From contig CM049318.1 of NCBI GenBank assembly GCA_026874595.1, positions 15,454,241 to 15,518,240 on the forward strand: a DNA stretch of 64,000 bases, written 5' to 3'. Position 1 is the first letter of the stretch. Every line of letters begins with the position of its first letter. Positions 48,740-61,660 of this stretch are shown here, piece by piece. Origin of the DNA: Sipunculus nudus. Lineage: Eukaryota > Annelida > Sipuncula > Golfingiida > Sipunculidae. The position numbers and the translations under genes are program-made. Below the pieces are notes generated by a model. The model was not told the DNA's origin. It did not search any database and saw only the letters and a program-made list of their open reading frames with translations.

Positions 48740-51700
48740 TGCCAGCAAATTGCTAGCAATTTGCGAACTGGGAGACCAGGGGAGAGGGGGCCTGGCTGTA
48801 AAAGTAGCAATTTGCTAGCAATTTGCGGATTTGCTAGAAAAAAAATTGGCCAGGGGGGTATCGGCAAATTGCCAGCAATTTGCGACCTGGGAGACCAGGA
48901 GAGAGGGGGCCTGGCTGTCAAAGTAGCAATTTGCGGATTTACCAGAAAAAAAATTGGCCTGGGGGTATCGGCAAATTACCAGCAATTTGCGAACTGGGAG
49001 ACCAGGAGAGAGGGGGCCTGGTTGTCAAAGTAGCAATTTGCTAGCAATTTGCGGATTTACCAGAAAAAAAAAATTGACCGGGGGGTATCCGCAAATTGCC
49101 AGCAATTTGCGACCTAAACGACCATGAGAGAAGGGGCCTGGCTGTCAAAGTAGCAATTTGCTAGCAATTTGCGGATTTACCAGAAAAAAGTGGGCCAGGG
49201 GGGTATCGGCAAATTGCTAGCAATTGGCGACCTAAACGACCATGAGAGAAGGGGACTGGTTGTCAAAGTAGCAATTTGCGGATTTACCAGAAAAAAAAAT
49301 TGGCCTGGGGGTATCGGCAAATTACCAGCAATTTGCGAACTGGGAGACCAGGAGAGAGGGGGCCTGGTTGTCAAAGTAGCAATTTGCTAGCAATTTGCGG
49401 ATTTACCAGAAAAAAAAATTGACCGGGGGGTATCCGCAAATTGCTAGCAATTTGCGACCTGGGCGCCCAGGAGACAAGGGGCCTGGTTCTCAAAGTAGCA
49501 ATTTGCTAGCAATTTGCGGATTTAACAGAAAAAAAAATTGGCCGGGGGGTATCCGCAAATTGCTAGCAATTTGCGACCTGAGCGACCAGGAGAGAAGGGG
49601 CCTGGCTGTCAAAGTAGCAATTTGCTAGCAATTTGCGGCTTTACCAGAAAAAAAAAATTGGCCAGGGGGTATCCGCAAATTGCTAGCAATTTGCGACCTG
49701 GGCGCCCAGGAGAGAGGGGGCCTGGCTGTCAAAGTAGCAATTTGCGGATTTACCAGAAAAAAATTTGGCCGGGGAATATCCGCAAATTGCTAGCAATTTG
49801 TGACCTGAGCGACCAGGAGAGAGGGGGCCTGGCTGACAAATTAGCAATTTGCGGATTTACCAGAAAAAAAAAATTGGCCTGGGGGTATCGGGCAAATTGC
49901 CAGAAATTTGCGAAATGGGCGCCCAGGAGAGAGGGGGCCTGGTTGTCAAAGTAGCAATTTGCTAGCAATTTGCGGATTTACCAGAAAAAAAAATGGCCAG
50001 GGGGTATCCGCAAATTTCTAGCAATTTGCGGCCTGAGCGACTAGGAGAGAAGGGGCCTGCCTGTCAAAGTAGCAATTTGCTAGCAATTTGCGGATTTACC
50101 AGAAAAAAAAATTGGCCGGGGGGGGTCGGCAAATTGCTTGCAATTTCCGATCTGGGCGCCCAGGAGAGAGAGGGCCTGGCTGTCAAAGTAGCAATTTGCT
50201 AGCAATTTGCGGATTTACCAGAAAAAAAATTGGCCGGGGGTATCGGCAAATTGCTAGCAATTTGCGACCTAAACGACCATGAGAGAAAGGGGCCTGGCTG
50301 TCAAAGTAGCAATTTGCTAGCAATTTGCGGATTTACCAGAAAAAAAAAAAAAAAATTGGCCGGGCGGTATCCGGAAATTGCTAGCAATTTGCGACCTGGG
50401 CGCCCAGGAGAGAGGGGGCCTGGCTGTCAAAGTAGCAATTTGCGGATTTACCAGAAAAAAATTTGGCCGGGGAATATCCGCAAATTGCTAGCAATTTGTG
50501 ACCTGAGCGACCAGGAGAGAGGGGGCCTGGCTGACAAATTAGCAATTTGCGGATTTACCAGAAAAAAAAAATTGGCCTGGGGGTATCGGGCAAATTGCCA
50601 GAAATTTGCGAAATGGGCGCCCAGGAGAGAGGGGGCCTGGTTGTCAAAGTAGCAATTTGCTAGCAATTTGCGGATTTACCAGAAAAAAAAATGGCCAGGG
50701 GGTATCCGCAAATTTCTAGCAATTTGCGGCCTGAGCGACTAGGAGAGAAGGGGCCTGCCTGTCAAAGTAGCAATTTGCTAGCAATTTGCGGATTTACCAG
50801 AAAAAAAAATTGGCCGGGGGGTATCGGCAAATTGCTTGCAATTTCCGATCTGGGCGCCCAGGAGAGAGAGGGCCTGGCTGTCAAAGTAGCAATTTGCTAG
50901 CAATTTGCGGATTTACCAGAAAAAAAATTGGCCGGGGGTATCGGCAAATTGCTAGCAATTTGCGACCTAAACGACCATGAGAGAAAGGGGCCTGGCTGTC
51001 AAAGTAGCAATTTGCTAGCAATTTGCGGATTTACCAGAAAAAAAAAAAAAAAATTGGCCGGGCGGTATCCGGAAATTGCTAGCAATTTGCGACCTAAACG
51101 ACCATGAGAGAAGGGGCCTGGCTGTCAAAGTAGCAATTTGCTAGCAATTTGCGGATTTACCAGAAAAAAAAAAATGGCCAGCGGGGTATCCGCAAATTGC
51201 TAGCAATTTGCGACCTAAACGACCAGGAGAGAAGGGGCCTGGCTGTCAAAGTAGCAATTTGCTAGCAATTTGCGGATTTACCAGAAAAAAAAAATTGGCC
51301 GGGGGTATCGGCAAATTGCTAGCAATTTGCGACCTAAACTACCATGAGAGAAGGGGCCTGGCAGTCAAAGAAGCAATTTGCTAGCAATTTGCCGATTTAC
51401 CAGAAAAAAAAAAATGGCCAGGGGGGTATCCGCAAATTGCTAGCAATTTGCGACTTAAACGACCATGAGAGAAGGGGCCTGGTTGTCAAAGTAGCAATTT
51501 GCTAGCAATTTGCGGATTTACCAGAAAAAAAATTGGCCGGGGGTATCGGCAAATTGCTAGCAATTTGCGACCTAAACGACCATGAGAGAAAGGGGCCTGG
51601 CTGTCAAAGTAGCAATTTGCTAGCAATTTGCGGATTTACCAGAAAAAAAAAAAAATTGGGCGGGCGGTATCCGGAAATTGCTAGCAATTTGCGACCTAAA

Positions 51701-54700
51701 CGACCATGAGAGAAGGGGCCTGGCTGTCAAAGTAGCAATTTGCTAGCAATTTGCGGATTTACCAGAAAAAAAAAATTGGCCGGGGGTATCGGCAAATTGC
51801 TAGCAATTTGCGACCTAAACGACCATGAGAGAAGGGGCCTGGCAGTCAAAGAAGCAATTTGCTAGCAATTTGCCGATTTACCAGAAAAAAAAATGGCCAG
51901 GGGGGTATCCGCAAATTGCTAGCAATTTGCGACCTAAACGACCAGGAGAGAAGGGGCCTTGCTGTCAAAGTAGCAATTTGCTGGCAATTTGCGGATTTAC
52001 CAGAAAAAAAAATTGGCCGGGGGTATCGGCAAATTGCAAGCAATTTGCGACCTAAACGACCATGAGAGAAAGGGGCCTGGCTGTCAAAGTAGCAATTTGC
52101 TAGCAATTTGCGGATTTACCAGAAAAAAAAAAAAAATTGGCCGGGCGGTATTCGGAAATTGCTAGCAATTTGCGACCTAAACGACCATGAGAGAAGGGGC
52201 CTGGCTGTCAAAGTAGCAATTTGCTAGCAATTTGCGGATTTACCAGAAAAAAAAAATGGCCAGCGGGGTATCCGCAAATTGCTAGCAATTTGCGACCTAA
52301 ACGACCAGGAGAGAAGTGGCCTGGCTGTCAAAGTAGCAATTTGCTAGCAATTTGCGGATTTACCAGAAAAAAAAAAATTGGCCCTGGGTATCGGCAAATT
52401 GCTAGCAATTTGCGACCTAAACGACCATGAGAGAAGGGGCCTGGCAGTCAAAGAAGCAATTTGCTAGCAATTTGCCGATTTACCAGAAAAAAAAATGGCC
52501 AGGGGGGTATCCGCAAATTGCTAGCAATTTGCGACTTAAACGACCATGAGAGAAGGGGCCTGGTTGTCAAAGTAGCAATTTGCTAGCAATTTGCGGATTT
52601 ACCAGAAAAAAAAATTGGCCGGGGGTATCGGCAAATTGCTAGCAATTTGCGACCTAAACGACCATGAGAGAAAGGGGCCTGGCTGTCAAAGTAGCAATTT
52701 GCTAGCAATTTGCGGATTTACCAGAAAAAAAAAAATTGGGCGGGCGGTATCCGGAAATTGCTAGCAATTTGCGACCTAAACGACCATGAGAGAAGGGGCC
52801 TGGCTGTCAAAGTAGCAATTTGCTAGCAATTTGCGGATTTACCAGAAAAAAAAATTGGCCGGGAGTATCGGCAAATTGCTAGCAATTTGCGACCTAAACG
52901 ACCATGAGAGAAGGGGCCTGGCAGTCAAAGAAGCAATTTGCTAGCAATTTGCCGATTTACCAGAAAAAAAAATGGCCAGGGGGGTATCCGCAAATTGCTA
53001 GCAATTTGCGACTTAAACGACCATGAGAGAAGGGGCCTGGTTGTCAAAGTAGCAATTTGCTAGCAATTTGCGGATTTACCAGAAAATAAAAAAAATGGCC
53101 AGGGGGGTATCCGCAAATTGCTAGCAATTTGCGACCTAAACGACCAGGAGAGAAGGGGCCTTGCTGTCAAAGCAGCAATTTGCTGGCAATTTGCGGATTT
53201 ACCAGAAAAAAAAATTGGCCGGGGGTATCGGCAAATTGCAAGCAATTTGCGACCTAAACGACCATGAGAGAAAGGGGCCTGGCTGTCAAAGTAGCAATTT
53301 GCTAGCAATTTGCGGATTTACCAGAAAAAAAAAAATTGGCCGGGCGGTATCCGCAAATTGCTAGCAATTTGCGACCTAAACGACCATGAGAGAAGGGGCC
53401 TGGCTGTCAAAGTAGCAATTTGCTAGCAATTTGCGGATTTACTAGAAAAAAAAATGGCCACCGGGGTATCCGCAAATTGCTAGCAATTTGCGACCTAAAC
53501 GACCAGGAGAGAAGGGGCCTGGCTGTCAAAGTAGCAATTTGCTAGCAATTTGCGGATTTACCAGAAAAAAAAATTGGCCGGGGGTATCGGCAAATTGCTA
53601 GCAATTTGCGACCTAAACGACCATGAGAGAAGGGGCCTGGCAGTCAAAGAAGCAATTTGCTAGCAATTTGCCGATTTACCAGAAAAAAAAAATGGTCAGG
53701 GGGGTATCCGCAAATTGCTAGCAATTTGCGACTTAAACGACCATGAGAGAAGGGGCCTGGTTGTCAAAGTAGCAATTTGCTAGCAATTTGCGGATTTACC
53801 AGAAAAAAAAAAAAAGGCCAGGGGGGTATCCGCAAATTGCTAGCAATTTGCGACCTAAACGACCATGAGAGAAGGGGCCTGGCAGTCAAAGAAGCAATTT
53901 GCTAGCAATTTGCGGATTTACCAGAAAAAAAAAATTGGCCGGGGGGTTTCGGCAAATTGCTTGCAATTTCATACCTGGGCGCCCAGGAGAGAGGGGGCCT
54001 GGTTGTCAAAGTAGCAATTTGCGGATTTACCAGAAAAAAAAATTGGCCTGGGGGTATCGGCAAATTACCAGCAATTTGCGAACTGGGAGACCAGGAGAGA
54101 GGGGGCCTGGTTGTCAAAGTAGCAATTTGCTAGCAATTTGCGGATTTACCAGAAAAAAAAATTGACCGGGGGGTATCCGCAAATTGCTAGCAATTTGCGA
54201 CCTGGGCGCCCAGGAGACAAGGGGCCTGGTTCTCAAAGTAGCAATTTGCTAGCAATTTGCGGATTTAACAGAAAAAAAAAATTGGCCGGGGGGTATCCGC
54301 AAATTGCTAGCAATTTGCGACCTGAGCGACCAGGAGAGAAGGGGCCTGGCTGTCAAAGTAGCAATTTGCTAGCAATTTGCTAGCAATTTGCGGCTTTACC
54401 AGAAAAAAAAAATTGGCCTGGGGGTATCCGCAAATTGCTAGCAATTTGCGACCTGGGCGCCCAGGAGAGAGGGGGCCTGGCTGTCAAAGTAGCAATTTGC
54501 GGATTTACCAGAAAAAAATTTGGCCGGGGAATATCCGCAAATTGCTAGCAATTTGTGACCTGAGCGACCAGGAGAGAGGGGGCCTGGCTGACAAATTAGC
54601 AATTTGCGGATTTACCAGAAAAAAAAAATTGGCCTGGGGGTATCGGGCAAATTGCCAGAAATTTGCGAAATGGGCGCCCAGGAGAGAGGGGGCCTGGTTG

Positions 54701-57700
54701 TCAAAGTAGCAATTTGCTAGCAATTTGCGGATTTACCAGAAAAAAAAATGGCCAGGGGGTATCCGCAAATTTCTAGCAATTTGCGGCCTGAGCGACTAGG
54801 AGAGAAGGGGCCTGCCTGTCAAAGTAGCAATTTGCTAGCAATTTGCGGATTTACCAGAAAAAAAAATTGGCCGGGGGGTATCGGCAAATTGCTTGCAATT
54901 TCCGATCTGGGCGCCCAGGAGAGAGAGGGCCTGGCTGTCAAAGTAGCAATTTGCTAGCAATTTGCGGATTTACCAGAAAAAAAATTGGCCGGGGGTATCG
55001 GCAAATTGCTAGCAATTTGCGACCTAAACGACCATGAGAGAAAGGGGCCTGGCTGTCAAAGTAGCAATTTGCTAGCAATTTGCGGATTTACCAGAAAAAA
55101 AAAAAAAAAATTTGCCGGGCGGTATCCGGAAATTGCTAGCAATTTGCGACCTAAACGACCATGAGAGAAGGGGCCTGGCTGTCAAAGTAGCAATTTGCTA
55201 GCAATTTGCGGATTTACCAGAAAAAAAAAAAATGGCCAGCGGGGTATCCGCAAATTGCTAGCAATTTGCGACCTAAACGACCAGGAGAGAAGGGGCCTGG
55301 CTGTCAAAGTAGCAATTTGCTAGCAATTTGCGGATTTACCAGAAAAAAAAAATTGGCCGGGGGTATCGGCAAATTGCTAGCAATTTGCGACTTAAACGAC
55401 CATGAGAGAAGGGGCCTGGTTGTCAAAGTAGCAATTTGCTAGCAATTTGCGGATTTACCAGAAAAAAAAAAATGGCCAGGGGGGTATCCGCAAATTGCTA
55501 GCAATTTGCGACCTAAACGACCAGGAGAGAAGGGGCCTTGCTGTCAAAGCAGCAATTTGCTGGCAATTTGCGGATTTACCAGAAAAACAAATTGGCCGGG
55601 GGTATCGGCAAATTGCAAGCAATTTGCGACCTAAACGACCATGAGAGAAAGGGGCCTGGCTGTCAAAGTAGCAATTTGCTAGCAATTTGCGGATTTACCA
55701 GAAAAAAAAAAAAAATTGGCCGGGCGGTATCCGGAAATTGCTAGCAATTTGCGACCTAAACGACCATGAGAGAAGGGGCCTGGCTGTCAAAGTAGCAATT
55801 TGCTAGCAATTTGCGGATTTACCAGAAAAAAAAAATGGCCAGCGGGGTATCCGCAAATTGCTAGCAATTTGCGACCTAAACGACCAGGAGAGAAGTGGCC
55901 TGGCTGTCAAAGTAGCAATTTGCTAGCAATTTGCGGATTTACCAGAAAAAAAAAAATTGGCCGGGGGTATCGGCAAATTGCTAGCAATTTGCGACCTAAA
56001 CGACCATGAGAGAAGGGGCCTGGCAGTCAAAGAAGCAATTTGCTAGCAATTTGCCGATTTACCAGAAAAAAAAATGGCCAGGGGGGTATCCGCAAATTGC
56101 TAGCAATTTGCGACTTAAACGACCATGAGAGAAGGGGCCTGGTTGTCAAAGTAGCAATTTGCTAGCAATTTGCGGATTTACCAGAAAAAAAAATTGGCCG
56201 GGGGTATCGGCAAATTGCTAGCAATTTGCGACCTAAACGACCATGAGAGAAAGGGGCCTGGCTGTCAAAGTAGCAATTTGCTAGCAATTTGCGGATTTAC
56301 CAGAAAAAAAAAAAATTGGGCGGGCGGTATCCGGAAATTGCTAGCAATTTGCGACCTAAACGACCATGAGAGAAGGGGCCTGGCTGTCAAAGTAGCAATT
56401 TGCTAGCAATTTGCGGATTTACCAGAAAAAAAAATTGGCCGGGAGTATCGGCAAATTGCTAGCAATTTGCGACCTAAACGACCATGAGAGAAGGGGCCTG
56501 GCAGTCAAAGAAGCAATTTGCTAGCAATTTGCCGATTTACCAGAAAAAAAAATGGCCAGGGGGGTATCCGCAAATTGCTAGCAATTTGCGACTTAAACGA
56601 CCATGAGAGAAGGGGCCTGGTTGTCAAAGTAGCAATTTGCTAGCAATTTGCGGATTTACCAGAAAATAAAAAAAATGGCCAGGGGGGTATCCGCAAATTG
56701 CTAGCAATTTGCGACCTAAACGACCAGGAGAGAAGGGGCCTGCTGTCAAAGCAGCAATTTGCTGGCAATTTGCGGATTTACCAGAAAAAAAAATTGGCCG
56801 GGGGTATCGGCAAATTGCAAGCAATTTGCGACCTAAACGACCATGAGAGAAAGGGGCCTGGCTGTCAAAGTAGCAATTTGCTAGCAATTTGCGGATTTAC
56901 CAGAAAAAAAAAAATTGGCCGGGCGGTATCCGCAAATTGCTAGCAATTTGCGACCTAAACGACCATGAGAGAAGGGGCCTGGCTGTCAAAGTAGCAATTT
57001 GCTAGCAATTTGCGGATTTACTAGAAAAAAAAAATGGCCACCGGGGTATCCGCAAATTGCTAGCAATTTGCGACCTAAACGACCAGGAGAGAAGGGGCCT
57101 GGCTGTCAAAGTAGCAATTTGCTAGCAATTTGCGGATTTACCAGAAAAAAAAATTGGCCGGGGGTATCGGCAAATTGCTAGCAATTTGCGACCTAAACGA
57201 CCATGAGAGAAGGGGCCTGGCAGTCAAAGAAGCAATTTGCTAGCAATTTGCCGATTTACCAGAAAAAAAAAATGGTCAGGGGGGTATCCGCAAATTGCTA
57301 GCAATTTGCGACTTAAACGACCATGAGAGAAGGGGCCTGGTTGTCAAAGTAGCAATTTGCTAGCAATTTGCGGATTTACCAGAAAAAAAAAATTGGCCAG
57401 GGGGGTATCCGCAAATTGCTAGCAATTTGCGACCTAAACGACCATGAGAGAAGGGGCCTGGCAGTCAAAGAAGCAATTTGCTAGCAATTTGCGGATTTAC
57501 CAGAAAAAAAAAATTGGCCGGGGGGTTTCGGCAAATTGCTTGCAATTTCATACCTGGGCGCCCAGGAGAGAGGGGGCCTGGTTGTCAAAGTAGCAATTTG
57601 CTGATTTACCAGAAAAAAAAAATTGGCCGGGCGGTATCCGCAAATTGCTAGCAATTTGCGACCTAAACGACCATGAGAGAAGGGGCCTGGCTGTCAAAGT

Positions 57701-60700
57701 AGCAATTTGCTAGCAATTTGCGGATTTACCAGAAAAAAAAAATGGCCAGGGGGGTATCCGCAAATTGCTAGCAATTTGCGACCTAAACGACCATGAGAGA
57801 AGGGGCCTGGTTGTCAAAGTAGCAATTTGCTAGCAATTTGCGGATTTACCGGAAAAAAAATTTGCCGCGGGGTATCGGCATATTGCTAGCAATTTGCGAC
57901 CTGAGCTACCAAGAGAGAGGGGGCCTGGTTGTCAAAGTAGCAATTTGCTAGCAATTTGCGGATTTACTAGAAAAAAAAAATTGGCCGCGGGGTATCCTCA
58001 AATTGCTAGCAATTTGCGACCTGAGCGACCAAGAGAGAGGGGGCCTGGTTGTCAAAGTAGCAATTTGCTAGCAATTTGCGGATTTACCAGAAAAAAAAAA
58101 TTTCCCGCGGGGTATCGGCAAATTGCTAGCAATTTGCGACCTAAACGACCATGAGAGAAGGGGCCTGGTTGTCAAAGTAGCAATTTGCTAGCAATTTGCG
58201 GATTTACCAGAAAAAAAAATTGCCGCCGGGTATCGGCAAATTGCTAGCAATTTGCGACCTAAACGACCATGAGAGAAGTGGCCTGGCTGTCAAAGTAGCA
58301 ATTTGCTAGCAATTTGCGGATTTACCAGAAAAAAGTGGGCCAGGGGGGTATCGGCAAATTGCTAGCAATTGGCGACCTAAACGACCATGAGAGAAGGGGA
58401 CTGGTTGTCAAAGTAGCAATTTGCTAGCAATTTGCGGATTTACCAGAAAAAAAAAATTGGCCGGGGGGTATCCGCAAATTTCTAGCAATTTGCGACCTGA
58501 GCAACCAAGAGAGAGGGGGCCTGGTTGTCAAAGTAGCAATTTGCTAGCAATTTGCGGATTTACCAGAAAAAAAATTTGCCGCGGGGTATCGGCAAATTGC
58601 TAGCAATTTGCGACCTAAACGACCATGAGAGAAGGGGCCTGGCTGTCAAAGTAGAAATTTGCTAGCAATTTGCGGATTTACCAGAAAAAAAAAATTGGCC
58701 GGGGGTATCGGCGAATTGCCAGCAATTTGCGACCTAAACGACCATGAGAGAAAGGGGCCTGGCTGTCAAATAGCAATTTGCTAGCAATTTGCGGATTTAC
58801 CAGGAAAAAAAAAATTGGCCGGGCGGTATCCGCAAATTGCTAGCAATTTGCGACCTAAACGACCATGAGAGAAGGGGCCTGGCTGTCAAAGTAGCAATTT
58901 GCTAGCAATTTGCGGATTTACTAGAAAAAAAAAAATGGCAAGCGGGGTATCCGCAAATTGCTAGCAATTTGCGACCTAAACGACCAGGAGAGAAGGGGCC
59001 TGGCTGTCAAAGTAGCAATTTGCTAGCAATTTGCGGATTTACCAGAAAAAAAAATTGGCCGGGGGTATCGGCAAATTGCTAGCAATTTGCGACCTAAACG
59101 ATCATGAGAGAAGGGGCCTGGCAGTCAAAGAAGCAATTTGCTAGCAATTTGCCGATTTACCAGAAAAAAAAAATGGTCAGGGGGGTATCCGCAAATTGCT
59201 AGCAATTTTCGACTTAAACGACCATGAGAGAAGGGGCCTGGCTGTCAAAGTAGCAATTTGCTGGCAATTTGCGGATTTACCAGAAAAAAAAATTGGCCGG
59301 GGGTATCGGCAAATTGCTAGCAATTTGCGACCTAAACGACCATGAGAGAAGGGGCCTGGCAGTCAAAGAAGCAATTTGCTAGCAATTTGCGGATTTACCA
59401 GAAAAAAAATTGGCCGGGGGGTTTCGGCAAATTGCTTGCAATTTCATACCTGGGCGCCCAGGAGAGAGGGGGCCTGGTTGTCAAAGTAGCAATTTGCTGA
59501 TTTACCAGAAAAAAAAAAAAATTGGCCGGGCGGTATCCGCAAATTGCTAGCAATTTGCGACCTAAACGACCATGAGAGAAGGGGCCTGGCTGTCAAAGTA
59601 GCAATTTGCTAGCAATTTGCGGATTTACCAGAAAAAAAATTTGCCGCGGGGTATCGGCAAATTGCTAGCAATTTGCGACCTAAACGACCATGAGAGTGGG
59701 GGCCTGGTTGTCAAAGTAGCAATTTGCTAGCAATTTGCGGATTTACCAGAAAATAAAAAAATGGCCGGGGGGTATCCTCAAATTGCTAGCAATTTGCGAC
59801 CTGAGCGACCAAGAGAGAGGGGGCCTGGTTGTCAAAGTAGCAATTTGCTAGCAATTTGCGGATTTACCAGAAAAAAAAAATCGGCCGCGGGGTATCCTCA
59901 AATTGCTAGCAATTTGCGACCTGAGCGACCAAGAGAGAGGGGGCCTGGTTGTCAAAGTAGCAATTTGCTAGCAATTTGCGGATTTACCAGAAAAAAAAAA
60001 TTTGCCGCGGGGTATCGGCAAATTGCTAGCAATTTGCGACCTAAACGACCGTGAGAGAAGGGGCCTGGTTGTCAAAGTAGCAATTTGCTAGCAATTTGCG
60101 GATTTACCAGAAAAAAAAATTGCCGCGGGGTATCAGCAAATTGCTAGCAATTTGCGACCTAAACGACCAGGAGAGAAGGGGCCTGGCTGTCAAAGTAGCA
60201 ATTTGCTAGCAATTTGCGGATTTACCAGAAAAAAGTGGGCCAGGGGGGTATCGGCAAATTGCTAGCAATTGGCGACCTAAACGACCATGAGAGAAGGGGA
60301 CTGGTTGTCAAAGTAGCAATTTGCTAGCAATTTGCGGATTTACCAGAAAAAAAAATTGGCCGGGGGGTATCCGCAAATTGCTAGCAATTTGCGATCTGAG
60401 CGACAAAGAGAGAGGGGGCCTGGTTGTCAAAGTAGCAATTTGCTAGCAATTTGCGGATTTACCAGAAAAAAATATTTGCCGCGGGGTATCGGCAAATTGC
60501 TAGCAATTTGCGACCTAAACGACCATGAGAGAAGGGGCCTGGCTGTCAAAGTAGAAATTTGCTAGCAATTTGCGGATTTACCAGAAAAAAAAAATTTGCC
60601 GCGGTGTATCGGCAAATTGCTAGCAATTTGCGACCTAAACGACCGTGAGAGAAGGGGCCTGGTTGTCAAAGTAGCAATTTGCTAGCAATTTGCGGATTTA

Positions 60701-61660
60701 CCAGAAAAAAAAATTGCCGCGGGGTATCGGCAAATTGCTAGCAATTTGCGACCTAAACGACCATGAGAGAAGGGGCCTGGTTGTCAAAGTAGCAATTTGC
60801 TAGCAATTTGCGGATTTACCAGAAAAAAGTGGGCCAGGGGGGTATCGGCAAATTGCTAGCAATTGGCCACCTAAACGACCATGAGAGAAGGGGACTGGTT
60901 GTCAAAGTAGCAATTTGCTAGCAATTTGCTGATTTACCAGAAAAAAAAATTGGCCGGGGGGTATCCGCAAATTGCTAGCAATTTGCGATCTGAGCGACAA
61001 AGAGAGAGGGGGCCTGGTTGTCAAAGTAGCAATTTGCGGATTTACCAGAAAAAAATATTTGCCGCGGGGTATCGGCAAATTGCTAGCAATTTGCGACCTA
61101 AACGACCATGAGAGAAGGGGCCTGGCTGTCAAAGTAGAAATTTGCTAGCAATTTGCGGATTTACCAGAAAAAAAAATTGACCAGGGGGCTATCCGCAAAT
61201 TGCTAGAAATTTGCGACCTAAACGACCATGAGAGAAGGGACTTGGCTGTCAAAGTAGCAATTTGCTAGCAATTTGCGGATTTACCAGAAAAAAAAATTGG
61301 CCGGGGGGTTTCGGCAAATTGCTAGCAATTTGCGACCTGAGCGACCAGGAGAGAAGGGGCCTGGCTGTCAAAGTAGCAATTTGCTAGCAATATGCGGATT
61401 TACCAGAAAAAAAAAAAAATTTGCCCGGGGGTATCGGCAACTTGCTTGCAATTTGTGACCCGGGCGCCCAGGAGAGAGGGGGCCTGGTTGTCAAAGTAGC
61501 AATTTGCTAGCAATTTTCGACCTGAGCGACCAGGAGAGAGGGGGCCTGGTTGTCAAAGTAGAAATTTGCTAGCAATTTGCGGATTTATCAGAAAAAAAAA
61601 TTGGCCGCGGGGTATCTGCAAATTGCTAGCAATTTTCGACCTGAGCGACCAAGAGAGAGT
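48740..61660 (+). repeat. 12.9-kb minisatellite/satellite array, unit about 118 bp
   Basis: Roughly 110 head-to-tail units of 115 to 125 bp, all in one orientation. Unit order: GTAGCAATTTGCTAGCAATT, TGCGGATTTACCAGA, an A-run of 6 to 17, a TTGGCCGGGGG-type G-rich word, TATCGGCAAATT / TATCCGCAAATT, GCTAGCAATTTGCGACC, a variable AAACGACCATGA / GAGCGACCAAGA / GGGCGCCCAGGA block, then GAGAAGGGGCCTGGCTGTCA. Length differences come mostly from the A-run. Most units contain the perfect palindrome GCAAATTGCTAGCAATTTGC. Long open frames on both strands (repeats of LAICGFTRKK and similar) come from the period and are not genes. The array starts in a GC-rich flank and ends abruptly at 61660. Confidence 0.97.

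Noticed and set aside
48761-61458. Dozens of open frames on both strands across the satellite (for example repeats of LAICGFTRKK)
   Set aside because: They follow the 118-bp period, occur on both strands at once, shift with A-run length and have no start, splice or domain support. They are repeat artefacts.
48740-61660. CRISPR-like array
   Set aside because: There are no unique spacers between repeats: the whole unit repeats, the unit is about 118 bp, and the context is a eukaryotic genome.
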